Shown here: piece by piece, positions 39,650-51,068 of the stretch
Position numbering within the stretch: the first letter of the stretch is position 1
Layout of the letters: every line of letters starts with the position of its first letter
Assembly: GCA_031002005.1 (NCBI GenBank)
Contig: CM061921.1
Span: 177,576,935-177,640,934 of the forward strand
Reading direction: 5' to 3'
DNA: 64,000 nt
Source of the DNA: Vandiemenella viatica
Lineage: Eukaryota > Arthropoda > Insecta > Orthoptera > Morabidae
Made by a program: the position numbers and the translations under genes
Notes under the pieces: model-generated
What the model was told of the DNA's origin: nothing
The model's input: only the letters and a program-made list of their open reading frames with translations
The model's database searches: none

Positions 39650-40850
39650 CTAAATGCATAAGTGTATGCAAGATGCATTCTCTTACTATTTTTTTGGCCA
39701 CTTGCCGAGCATGGAATTTGCTTAATGATGACCAGCACTGGGATGATACTCTGGCTGAAGCTTGCGTTATCAAGAGTTCATGCTGCTTGTGCTATTTGTT
39801 TTCCACGATGTTATTATTCTGTGGATTGTCTGACGCAACACAACTTTGACACGATTGGGCAGAAAATTTTTTAAAACGTGGTCAGGATCCCAATGTGTCT
39901 TTGAATCTCTGACTGAGGACTATCCAAGACACAGTTTTGTCTATCAGTGGAAATCTTTTGTCAAGCTATGGTTGGGCCAAACCCACAACAAACTCAAATG
40001 GTGAGCAGCGTGGCAACAGAGAATACTCCACTAAAACCAGCCATAACTCTACTGAAATCATGGCAACTCTACAAGACGATCTATCCAGCTTAACAGAAGA
40101 ACAGTGGAGAAATTTCCATTGGCATACATTATCTCTACAAAGAGGTCATGGGAATATTTATTTTATTAGATATACTGGAAAAACATTTCTGTCAAAATTT
40201 ATCCTGGCACAAATACACAACAGAGGCAAGATTGCTCTAGAGGTGGCATTGTTTCTTGGTAGTAAAACTGCATGTGCCATGTTTGAAATACCTATACAAT
40301 TAGACATACGTGGCATCATGCGAAACAGGAACAAAGCACATGTTTTGCGAGATTGTTGTCTGATTGTACAAGATGAATGTACCGTGGCTCATCGACAGGT
40401 GATACAGGCTGTCAACAGGACATTACAGGATACATGGCAAAATGAAAGACCAGTTGGAGGCATCACAATGTTGTTTTGTGGTGACATCAGGGAAACATTG
40501 CCATTAGTGCAACAAGGCAAAAGAGTGGATGAATTCAATGCCTATCTCAGAAGTTCATGTCTCTAGCCCCACATAACAAGATTGCATTCAACTATCAATA
40601 TGCAAGCACTTTGTTGTGCCAAGAGTTTTTGGATTTGTTGCACGAAACTGGTAATGATACGTTTCCGAAAGAAGGAAAAGTTAGACTTCCGCCTTGCTGA
40701 TATGTAGCCATTCCTTTCTATGACGAATCAATTATATCAGAAAGCAACAATCAGAGAGAACTCTTGGCTCTGTGAGCGTGCTATATTGATGACTCACAAT
40801 GATCAAGCTGCTTTGATCAACAACTCTGCTAGTACATGCATATACATGAA
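39650..40850 (+). mobile_element. Helitron helicase fragment (Pif1-like), broken
   Basis: A first piece near 39700-39760 reads CRAWNLLNDDQHWDDTLAEA, matching the 'LL.ND.HW..TL.EA' block of Helitron RepHel proteins. The second piece (frame 39937-40566) holds the helicase: LTEEQWRNF, a degraded Walker A (RYTGKTFLSK where GGTGKTF is usual), CLIVQDECTVAHRQVIQAVN (Walker B, DEC), GGITMLFCGDIRETLPLV (motif III). Then FLDLLHETGNDTFPKEGKV follows near 40625-40690 in another frame. The Rep nuclease and the terminal CTRR hairpin were not seen. It is a dead internal fragment. Confidence 0.9.
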
Positions 40851-40924
40851 ATTAAATTATAATAATAAATAAATAAATGTGCAATAATGGAATTAAGACA
40901 CAAAGAATCAATAAATAAATAATA

Positions 40925-42290
40925 AGTGATGGTTTCACTGGCGGGGTGTTATTTGAGGTTGTGGCAAGGTTGATGCTGGGTGTCAAGGATTCATAGTTTT
41001 AGGCTGGTTGTCCACTGGCACCGATTCATCTGTCCGACCAACTGTTTCGCCAAATATGGCTTAATATGACCAACTAATTCCGAGACAGGTCAACTGGACA
41101 CAACCTGCTTGGCCAAACACAGCCAAATACAGACGAGTGATGGACCAATCCCATTGAATTGGGATTAGACAGACGTATTCGGCCAAACAGCAAATGCGTG
41201 TTGTGCTCCCAATAAACAAGTCTTCATTTTATATCTTTTATTTGATCTTGATTTGTATTGTTTCAAACTCTATCATACACTGTCATGGTACGCAGGCACT
41301 ATAAATATTTTTATAAAAATATCTATCGAAAGGACAATTATTGCAAGTGTGTTTATGCAGTTCTAATAATTATTTTATTAAAAAAAAATTTATAAGACAA
41401 TTATTTGAATTTCGTACTGGAATATTCTCAAACGATTATGAGATATCATTCTTGTCGGGACCGCATTTAGGCATGTGTTATGTAGGCCTGCAGCCTATGA
41501 GCCCATATCACAAAAACAAAATTGGCTTGTTTCATATAATTCTTTTTGTATCTTGCTTTTTTTCTTGTATGTTCATTTATTTTTAAAATTGAAATACTGA
41601 CTTTTCTGAAATTGGTAACATGCACATAACTCTCAACTTTGCATTCTTTTTCTTGTACAATTGTTCAGAGCGGTGTTAATAAATTGTATCGATTATCTTA
41701 ATGATTTTCAATTGTTTTCATTTTATATCAACAATTCTATATGCTTCTAGATATGATACAGTAAAATATTCTACAGATAAATAATAAATTTCAAATGTTT
41801 ATTTTAGAATTTCGGTTCGAAAATAACTATAAAATGCGATGTTGAATTTCAAAATATTTTTGGGTCAGGGCGCACAACACAGATTCAGCTCAAGGGTCTA
41901 CTCATCTTAAATACGGCCCTGACTCTTGTAATATTTCGTAAGGTGCAAGGTAAAGTCTATTTTTATGAAATGTAAGTCACTATACATTTTATAAAAACAC
42001 TCTGTTCACTTGGTGTTGAAGCAACAAATGACAGATCGGTAATATGCGTCGGACATTATTCGGCTGCAGTAGATGAGGTTAATCGGACGAACTGGTCGGC
42101 CGTCAAATTGGGCACTACTGGAGACAAATGCAGTTCGGACGAAATTCGGTTACAGTGGATGACCAGCCTTAAGCTAGTTCCAATCTACAGAGTTCAGAAG
42201 TGGCGGTAGTTCTTGGGGAAAAAACTGACAGCTCACATCGTAAAACAGTTATTGTTGTTGTTGAGGGAACTATATCACCAGACACAGACA
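40925..42290 (-). mobile_element. Penelope-like 3' end (minus strand) split by a TTA-flanked MITE
   Basis: Sequence at 40925-41001 and 42169-42280 matches, with the MITE removed, the Penelope end at 31900-32060 (shared 'ctacagagttcag', 'gtaaaacagtt', 'gaggttg' and related blocks). The minus-strand translation includes LLNSVDWN. It lies head to head with a plus-strand Penelope fragment starting at about 42290, so two copies or an inverted arrangement is present. Confidence 0.6.
40999..42171. mobile_element. PIF/Harbinger-like non-autonomous element with TTA duplication
   Basis: Element 41002-42168 (1167 bp) begins GGCTGGTTGTCCACTGGCAC, and the reverse complement of its right end begins GGCTGGTCATCCACTGTAAC. 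The identical TTA at 40999-41001 and 42169-42171 is the duplication typical of PIF/Harbinger. The subterminal regions repeat 'cggccaaa' and 'cggacgaa' type motifs. The interior is AT-rich and has no transposase. Confidence 0.77.
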
Positions 42291-42730
42291 TTACCACAGG
42301 TGCCTGCACAATCCAATCCTATGCCAAACAATTCTTGGATCATAGGGAGGAGCAGTTTCTGAATCACATCCCATTCAAAGCAATTGTGTGGATCAAATAT
42401 GTTGACATATTTATGACCTGAATACACTGTGAAAACCACCTCCTAGACTTCCTTAATTCCCTCAAAAATAGCCAATCCATCAAATGTCCAATAGACTTAC
42501 TCCCAAAAACAAATTCCTCTACGTAGACACTGCCCCACCCTAGGGTGTCCTTTACAACTATGTTCAGATCAAGCCCATTAATTTACAATTATATCTACAC
42601 TTCAACAGTTTTCATCCCTTCCACATTGAACATTCCAAGCTTAAGAGATTTGCCATCCACAGCAAAGGCTTCTGATGAAGAATCACTCACCAGATACCCC
42701 CAAAATCTATCACAAGCTCTCAATTCCTAC
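42290..42730 (+). mobile_element. Penelope-like reverse transcriptase fragment, left part
   Basis: The plus strand reads AKQFLDHREEQFLNHIPFKA, then IVWIKYVDIFMT (canonical 'RYVDD.F', here the second catalytic aspartate is isoleucine), then HCENHLLDFLNSL and SIKCPIDL. Next comes a variable region with FIPSTLNIPSL. The frame is cut at 42730 by a hAT element and resumes after 45475. The catalytic loss and stops show it is dead. Confidence 0.78.
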
Positions 42731-45483
42731 TAGTCTTGTGTAGTTTGCAAACAAACTAGTTCGGAAGAGCACTCCCACAGGCGAACTACGTGAACTAGTT
42801 CCCAGATCTCACACTCCTTAGTTCGTTTGATCCTTTCCCGAAGATCGACTTTTGTTTTAGTTTATTACCTGAAAGGAAACACAGTTCACTGTGGACACAT
42901 TTCACTAAAGACACAGATATATATATATATAAAAATATAACTGTTCAACATTAATAATTATTGCAGAAGTCACAAACGGAAATTGAACATGGAACGTGAA
43001 AACAAAACACAATTTTATCCCATTAACAATTAAAAGAAAACGATTGATAACCACAACTACTATAACAAATAAGAGAGCGTATGCAGTAGCACTAGCAAAG
43101 CGAGTGAACGAGCTGTCTACAAGGGTGGTCTGAAAAGTTTCCGACCTCAACGTGAAGATGGCAGCACTCGTAAGTAAAAGTTAGTGAATTTCGTTGTTTA
43201 TCTGTTGACAGTTACTCACCAAAGTTACAGACATTTTTGATGCGCAATTGTTATGTAACAGTTGTTTGAGTGAGTTGATGTGAGTGTTTTTGTGAAAATG
43301 GACAAAATCGAGCTGTCATTAAATATTTGTTTTTGGAAGGCAATACACCTACACAAATCAAAGATGAGTTTGATTCTGTGTATGGGGACTCTGCACCATC
43401 ACTTACCACAGTGAAATTTTGGGCAGCTGAATTTAAACGTGGCCATAAGAGCTTGGGAGACGAACGTTCGGGATGTCAAAAAACTGCAACTACCGACAAA
43501 AACATCGTCAAAGTTCACCAATTGGTGCTAGATGACCGTCAAATTAAAGTGAGAGAGATAGCAGAGGTTATGAACATTTCAAAAGAACATGTTTGTTACA
43601 TATTAAATCAACATTTAGGTATGAGAAAGCTGTCTGCGCGTTGGGTGCCATGTTTGCTCACTTTAGACCAAAAACGTGTTTGAATTAACATTTCCAACGC
43701 TCTGTTGGTGCAGTTTAGGTAAAATAAATCCGAGTTTTGGCGCTGATTAATTACTGTAGATGAAACTTGGATACACCATTATATGCCTGAAACAAAAATA
43801 CAGTCCAAACAGTGGACTTCAAAGGGGGAACCAGATAAAAAAACTGTTTTTTTTTCGGCTGGGAAAATTGCTGGCAACTGTTTTTTGGGATAGTCATGGA
43901 GTTATTTTAATCGATTACCTTCAAAAAGGAAAAACCATTACAGGAGCATACTACGCATCATTACTTGACAAGCTGAAGGCAGAACTTGTGGAAAAACGGC
44001 CACATTTGCAGAAAAAGATAATCCTGTTTCACCAAGACAATGCACTGTCACACCTCAGCGGTTGCCATGGCGAAAATTCACGAATTACAGTTTGAACTGC
44101 TTGACCACCTACCTTACTCACCAGATCTAGCCCCAAGCGACTTCTTTTTGTTCCCTCATCTAAAAATTGTGCTCGGAGGACAGAGATTTTTGTGAAATGA
44201 AGAGGCAATCACCTTCGTGAACAATTATTTTGCAGAGAAAAACGCGAGTACTATTTGGACGGGTTGCAGAGTTGGGAGCATCACTGGGAGAACTGTGTAG
44301 AGTTACAAGGAGACTGTTGAAAAATAAAAAAATATTTCAGAAAAAATGTCTTGTATCTTTGTTAGGTCGGAAACTTTTCAGACCACCCTCGTATCTGGAA
44401 TTCCGGAGGGGAGTGACCTAGTTTGTTAAGGAGCTGCAAACTAAACTGAACGCTAACGGTCACGAACTAAACTGAATGCTAACGGTTGCGAACTAAACTG
44501 AGCACTACCGGTCGCGAACTAGCACCGTTCGCCGCTAGGGTTACTAACATTTTTTCGGTTGATGGTAGTATGTTTTTTTAGAATAACCTACAACATTACA
44601 GTACACTTCAAAAATATAATATTTTATGAAAGAGTATAAAAGGACAAAAGGTGGTTTTTTTTTACTGTTTTATTTTTTAAGCTATATTTTTTGCACTTCT
44701 TGCATCTTTAACAATTTTTTTGTCTACAGTAAAATTGTCATTTGCTTTATCGCTTTCAGTTGTTAAATTAATGTCGATCAAAATCTCATTTTTTATTAAT
44801 GAAATACTGCTCTTACTTTTACCTAGATTTCGTGTAATATTGTTATTTCAGAGTAAAGTTTGTTTACTTTGATACTCATTTTTTCTTGTAAATTTAGAAC
44901 CTCTAATATTGTCTCACAGTCACCAAATGAAACCTCATGTTTTGAATTTAATTTTTGGATTTTGTATAGCCAATTGCTTTCATTAAAATCTAACCAATTC
45001 TTAAGATATTCCATACATTTATCAACGAATACTAGAACATTATTTTTAATATTACCACTTTCTGTGGAAAACTTGGCTTCTAAAAATTAATATTCTACAA
45101 ATGCATGTAAAGTAAAAAGTAAAAACAGAACAGTTATTCAATTTACCCATTTGTGCAAAGGACAATGAGCACTTTGGTTTATGGGTGGCCACTGATCATA
45201 CTAATGTCATTTGAAAGGGCTATTATTAAGTAATAACTTTTGTTAAGGTCATATTAAATTCCATTTAGAAATGACAAAAAATGATTAAGTAATGTCCTAA
45301 TAAAACTGACATAACAAACAAAATAGCAGGTGCAGTAGCGGTAACAAAGCGAGCGAACGATCTGTTTCTCTGAATTAGAGACACGAACTAACGAACTAAA
45401 AGAGCGAACTAGTTCACGAGGGAGCTGCGAACTAAACTGAGCACTCCCCTTAGCGAACTATTATGCGCAGGTCTAATTCCTAC
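42723..45483. mobile_element. hAT element inserted in Penelope-like element, itself containing a mariner
   Basis: The 8-bp ATTCCTAC occurs at 42723-42730 and again at 45476-45483. Element 42731-45475 starts TAGTCTTGTGTAGTTTGC, and the reverse complement of its right end starts TAGACCTGCGCATAATAG, a divergent hAT-type TIR pair. Subterminal 'gcgaactaaactgagcact' and 'gaactagttc' motifs recur many times. A right-end-like segment is present twice (about 43060-44530 without the mariner, and 45305-45475). No clear transposase remains; the minus-strand frame 44823-45014 is unassigned. Confidence 0.82.
43118..44393 (+). mobile_element. mariner element with 28-bp TIRs, transposase broken, nested in hAT
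   Basis: TIRs CAAGGGTGGTCTGAAAAGTT (43120) and CGAGGGTGGTCTGAAAAGTT (reverse complement from 44391) match at 27 of 28 positions and are flanked by TA. The transposase reading starts near 43300 (MDK), with an apparent single missing base in an A-run, then 43327-43683 is open. It shows TPTQIKDEFDSVYGDSAPS, TVKFWAAEFKRGHKSLGDE, and LGMRKLSARWVPCLLTLDQK. Catalytic ITVDETWIHHYMPETK (43750-43795), LFHQDNA (44030) and APSDFFLFP (44130, shifted frame) all persist. Stops and shifts occur at several points. Confidence 0.93.
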
Positions 45484-46190
45484 TTCTACCCACTGATTTT
45501 GTACAAAAACAAGCCTCTTATCCTGCCACCAACCCACCACACAGCTACATACACCTTGCACCTCTAATAATTAAACACAGCCCTGTCTTTGTCACCAATT
45601 TCTCTATTGTTCTTGATTCCATTAACCAGACCTACAACATGGGTATGACTTTAATTCCTTCCTTGAAATGTGCACCCGTCCCCCAAAATCCTTGCACTTC
45701 CTCCAGCAAATGCTTCATCAGACCACCCAATCACAAGAAGATCTGGGTCTACAAATACTCCCCTTTTGATACTTCCAAACTACCACATGGATCCTTTCCA
45801 TGCAACATACCTCACTGTAAAACTTGCAGCTAGTTACAAAGGTCTCTTCCAATCCAACCTTTCCCATCACTGGTCATGCTACAAACACTATTGCACACCT
45901 CATATGCCAACATAGCTACCTCCACTGCACTAGTTCTTACACAGGCCTCACCACTAACCAACTTTCAATCAGAATTAATGGCCACAGGCAGTGTACACCT
46001 GAAAATGTGGCCAATGCCAATTCCCACAACTCAATAACTGCTTTACAATGAGAGCTGGCAATAGTTTTCCAGAAACTACCATTGCTTTTGGATTCTGTAG
46101 ATCAAAGTAGCTTACCAATATATCTTGGACACCAGGCACCCACCTCATCTCAATCTCTGATAAAACATTACCAGTAAGTAACCTCATTTC
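45476..46190 (+). mobile_element. Penelope-like element, right part with GIY-YIG-type region
   Basis: It continues the frame interrupted at 42730. It reads NKPLILPPTHHTATYTLHL, then the Cys/His motif SFPCNIPHCKTCS (45800-45833), then TGLTTNQLSIRINGHRQCTP (45935-45990; canonical 'YIGQT...L..R+.GHR') and a C-terminal piece SVDQSSLPIYLGHQAP. Frames shift at least three times. Together with 42290-42730 it makes a nearly contiguous C-terminal half of one Penelope-like element. Confidence 0.78.
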
Positions 46191-47271
46191 TTATTGATTT
46201 TTTTTCTTTGTGTTTATTTCATTACTGCTCCCTTATTTATTTATTATTATAATTTAATCCTATCTATATATGCATCTGTCTGTGTGTTCTGCCTCTGCCA
46301 GTGATATTGTTTTTCAACAGTTATTTTTAACCCCCTTCCCCAACTACTCCTATCCTCTTCTCCATGGCTCACCCAGTCATGTAATAGGTCCTCACCCCTC
46401 TTTGCATGAACAAGGTTTTAAACCAAAATAAAGTTAAAATTACATTCATATCTTTTTTGGGTGCATTTTTTGAGTTTGTCTGTGTGTGTGTGTGTGTTTT
46501 GTGAGATTGTTGCTGCTCTCCTGCCTTCATCTCTTGTGAGGGATGGGTCTACTTTCTATCTCAGCCCTTACAACCTATATCCTCAATTACCTGCTTCATA
46601 TATGCTAATCTCTGCCTTCCTCAAAAGTTCTTACCTTTGACTGTTCTCTCCACTAACAAATTAACAAATACTGTATGCCTTAAAATATGATGCCTTTCAG
46701 TAAGACTATTCCAAAAACTTCTTTCCTCACCCATTATTTCCAAAACAAGTTCATTTCATACTTTATCTGTATAGTTAATTTTCAGCATCTTTTTACTGCA
46801 CCACATTTCAAATGCTTCAATTTTTTATATATATATATGCATACAAAAACTAAAATGTACGAAAAAGGAACATTTCACTTGGGGATTAAATATTTCAATA
46901 AATTACTTCACAATATAAAAACCACTTCAAAAACTGAAAATTTTGAGAAATTATTGCTGTCACATTTTCAGTTCCACTACTTTTACTCTGTAGAATATTT
47001 GACTCTTACTATTCTGATGCAATTAAGTAAGTATCTTTATATTTGATGCATCCAATATTGTACAGTATTCATACATATACAATTTAAAGGATGAATTAAA
47101 TACTTCTACTAATATTAAAAGAAGATTGAGAAAAACGAATAGGGAATGAACAAGAACAATACTACAATCATTACTGTTATGTTGTAAACAGCATACTAAA
47201 ATATTATATGGGGAACAGATATTACAAATGAAATATAAGTAACTTACAGAAATATAGAAAATCATACTTAC
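46191..47271. other. Intron sequence with TG microsatellite
   Basis: A (TG)n run lies at about 46481-46497 and a short (AT)n at about 46827-46837. A plus-strand open frame at 46687-47046 has no recognisable domain and is AT-driven. Confidence 0.45.
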
Positions 47272-47422
47272 TGTTTCTGCCATAAATTACGCAATATTCC
47301 CAGTGATACTGGTTTAATTATAGTTCCTCTATTCCATCGAATATTTGTTTCTCTTTGCCAATTCCCACTGGACTGCCGAACGCCTTCTACATCTCCATTT
47401 CGGCGCATAGCAAGCCTTGGTC
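47272..47422 (-). CDS. BRWD3: BRWD3/PHIP homologue, internal exon 3 of 7
   Basis: The exon of 151 bases starts by completing a glycine codon and ends with two bases of a glutamine codon. It encodes GPRLAMRRNGDVEGVRQ followed by a basic, tryptophan-containing segment ending RNLWQK. The RRNGDVEGVRQ stretch resembles the RRSGQIEGVRQ region of vertebrate PHIP, and the RWNRG segment corresponds to the conserved 'AWSRRVVVPEL' region. The acceptor is tttgtgattcag and the donor AAACA/gtaagt. The reading frame is open throughout and agrees with both neighbouring exons. Confidence 0.88.
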
Positions 47423-48745
47423 CTGAATCACAAACATCAAACAACAGATCAGATGAGAACACATTCCAATCTTAACTCAGAGAGAAAAGTAACAAAAATC
47501 TTCGTTAAGAAATGTCACTGTATTTTGTATAAAACATTCTACCTACAAGGAATATTATTTTTAGTAACAGTCACCGAACTGAATAGACTAAATATTTTTC
47601 CTATAGATATTTAAAATAATGGCAGATCAATTGATTTTTAAGTGTGCAGGCTTGCGCATATTTGGTATACAAATATGCAACCACAAACTATATCCATCTA
47701 CGTAATAAAAAAACTACACAATTTTAATTAAGTCATGCCTAGCACAGACAGGCTCTAGAACATATTGTAAAGATGATTTATTCAGACTTTTGCCTAGAAC
47801 TGTGTAAAAGCAATGTACATCAGTGCCATATCATCAAATTGTTGGAGTTTATGAGGGGGTTAGAATCTTGGCTTGTGGTAGGTTAGATTTTCACTGCACA
47901 AAATTGACATCAGATAAGGTGCAATTCTCGCACTGTTCAAGCAGCACATTGGATATGCATAGAAGCAGGATTTGATTTTGCATTGCCACACTATAGTTAC
48001 CCTTGCATTATGTCTAAGTGTGCAGACCAGTGGTTAGTTCAGACTTTGAATTCTAGTCACTCATCTTGAGCTGCAAATCTCACATTTGGGAGCAGACAGA
48101 GGAGTATCAGTGTCAACTGTGCATCATACATTTCAAGTGGCAGTTCCCATGTGCTACCTATGACCAATGAACACTATCGTACATGCGTGTAGTGGTACAT
48201 AACTGAAGAGCTAAATGTTAAGATATCAAAGTCCTGAAGCAAGTGAGATTACTTCTAATGGATCACCTCTCAATGGCCATGTTTCAGCAGTGTTTAAACA
48301 CTGCAGTAGTATTACAAAACTACATTTCATATCCCATTACACCTGTGACTAGATTTCAACATGATTGAGGATGTATGGAATATATTCAATCTACATCTTA
48401 TAAATGCTACTGTAGATTAGTTTTGGCAACGAATCCAAGCAGCATCAATTGTTATAGCCAAAGTTACCTTATGGTGCCTGAATAATTTCCTACCTCACTA
48501 TTAACCTGCCATACACTAAACTGATGGTGGCTATAAAATTTACTGAATTTGGTCCTTCCACCCACGTGTAGAGGGTTATCCTGATAAAATCTAATAATTG
48601 CTACTTTGATCGACAATGCACATTTCTGAGAACGGTGGGGGAAGGGAGAAATTTACAGTTGGCAGTACTTGTCCGAACTCACTCTCTTTAACTGTAGTAA
48701 AAGACCAGAAGTTTGGTTTGTTACCAACAATGCATCTGTGATATA
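47423..48745. other. Intron between BRWD3 exons 2 and 3, first part
   Basis: No recognised coding or repeat content. Confidence 0.45.
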
Positions 48746-48749
48746 AAGT

Positions 48750-49680
48750 CTTTCAAAATACCCTTATTTCTTATGGTCATACAACAGTATTTCTTAATTT
48801 AGAAATGTGGCTAAATATTTTCTTGGCTAATCTGTATAGTGTCAATAAAATTCCAGTCTTCATTTTCTTATTATGTCTGTAATTCTCTCTATGTTCTTGC
48901 AGAAATCTTAATTTTTCCTTTGTCCAAAAGCTATCTTTGTTCTAGTAAGATCCTAAAATTTTCCTATCTTGCTTCGCATTCTTTTTAATTCAACATCAGG
49001 CTTTCAGATCCATATAGCACCTCTGATTTAGTTACTGTTGTGTAGCATCTGACTTTTACCCGGGCAGACATTGGTTTTTTTTTTTTTTTTTTTTTTTTGG
49101 CCATACATTTAAACTTACCAACATTTACAATGTTTCTCTGTTGCTTCTCATATATTCTTCTATAATGTGTCTATTCATAATGTATTTAGCTTTATTGTGA
49201 GATTTTTAAGCCAGTTTTAGCTGCATCATTTTAGTATCTGTTTCATTTTTGGAAATATATTGCAACATCATTGGATAAAGCAAGATATTTTAACTCAAAT
49301 CTTCTTATTCTTTACTCCAGTTAGATTCCTTCAACATCTCCTCTCACAGTGGTATATCCAACACACTTATGATCTTATCTAGAACCAAAGTGGGGAGGAT
49401 TGGTTTGAATCCACCACCTTGTTGGAATCTGTATTAAATTTGAAGTATTGAGAAATTTCAGTGAAGAATTTAACTTTTGAGTTCATGTTTGTGACAGTCT
49501 GTTTGATGCACTCTCTAATATTTTTTTCCATCTACCCATAACTTTTTATATAAGAAAACTGTTAGTCAGTCCATGCTATTAAAGGCCTCTTTAAAATTTC
49601 CAAATGTGAGCATTGTATTGAAATTCAACGTTGCTCTAATTCTGAGAGCTGTTTTAAAATTGAATTTCTATTCTGGCCAT
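48750..49680 (-). mobile_element. RTE-like LINE reverse transcriptase relic
   Basis: On the minus strand the order is right for an RTE reverse transcriptase. NFKEAFNSMDW comes first (near 49580-49610; canonical 'DYEKAFDS+.R'). It is followed by QQGGGFKPILPTLVLDKII (near 49380-49430; canonical 'VRQGD.LSP.LF..+L+.+') and later EEYMRSNRETL. A T-run (49075-49098) lies within. Stops are frequent, and the YADD box is not legible. It is an old fragment. Confidence 0.55.
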
Positions 49681-49689
49681 GATTCTACT

Positions 49690-50100
49690 GCCTGCCCAAC
49701 CTAAAAGAACCTTGATCCACAAATACTAACACCTTGATTGCCAAATCACCACATGGATACTTCCCCTCCAGTAAACCATGTTGCAAAACATGTCACATGT
49801 ATTTACCTTACACTATTCAAATCCTATGACTGGGGCAACCGTCCTGATTAATGGCCATGCCATATACACCTCAACATGTATAACAGCTAAACTGCCTCAG
49901 TATATAACAGGCATAGCTATCAATCAACTTTCCATCAGGATGAATGGTTGTAGGCAAACTGTTTACACTAATAACCTAAAACATCCACCACCACCCATTC
50001 AGCAATCTGTAGTTGGAAACTACATTACCAACATACATATAACAATAGACATCCATCGTACCTCAATATCTGTGAACGTACCATACTAGCACTAGTAAAC
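49690..50100 (+). mobile_element. Penelope-like fragment
   Basis: It shares 'accacatggatac', 'tgcaaaac' and 'caactttccatcag.atgaatgg' with the Penelope endonuclease region at 45780-45990. Its frames give SKPCCKTCHMYLP and TGIAINQLSIRMNGCRQTVY (49895-49960). The copy is short, with no RT part. Confidence 0.7.
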
Positions 50101-51068
50101 CCATCACTTATTTATTTCATTATTTTTTGTTTGTTTTTATTATTGTTTAAATTAATTTTTTTCCAACATTCCTTTTCTTTTCTTAATCACAATTTCCAGT
50201 AATATTATGTGACATTAGACCTTATTTTTCTGCCTCTCCCTTCCTCATTATGTTCCCGAGACATCATCTGCCATTGACGTGTTGGAAGTGGGTGGGTACA
50301 CACCCATCGCTTGCTGCGTGTTTCATCCCACTTTTGTATGGCTAAGGATTATTTGTGTTCTTGTTTCTATGTGCCTGCAGTTATCATCCCTATCCTATTT
50401 TATTTTCATATTGCCTCAAAGCATCATTCTTTCCTTTATATGATGCGCAAACCTGTGTGTGCGCGTACATGCAAGGACGGGTAAAATAAACCCATCACTT
50501 ACCAAAGTTAAAGGCAGAAGGGCAGCGATAGCATAAAAAAAGTGAACAAAAAATTTGAGATGAGCTCTTCTTCATATAAGAAAAAATGAAGCACATTGCA
50601 AGGTTGACTGATTTACATGCACTAAATGCTGCCATATGTAGAAAACAAATTTATGGATGACTCTTGAAAATCCTGAAGAAGGATATGCACCTAATAATTA
50701 TAATGTTTTATGTGTGTTCATATCTTTTTCATGTTTCTATGTCATACTGCTGTCATCTAAGGTAGGTGGTGGTTTACTCCTCTATACTAATTTTTATTTT
50801 TGCCATCTAGCATGTTTTGTTTCCTTGGGCATATAAAATCTAGTTTAATGCTTAATGACCAGAGATTTCCAAAGGACATACATATAAACTGTTGTTGATG
50901 GTTCAATGAATGAACTGAAACTTGTTCAGGGAGTAAAAATGAACCAAAAAACAATTGTACAGAAATTACCACCCAATATACACATGTAACCAATCATCTG
51001 CAACTGAAGAACATAGCCCAAAACATGAAGTTAAATACATATTAGTTTTAAGCACTTTAAACCTTTCA
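50101..51068. other. Intron sequence with an old shared repeat
   Basis: The stretch 'aacccatcacttaccaaag' at 50488-50506 recurs as 'aacccatcacctaccaaag' at 57029-57047, with similar flanks, suggesting a dispersed low-copy repeat. Otherwise unassigned. Confidence 0.45.
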
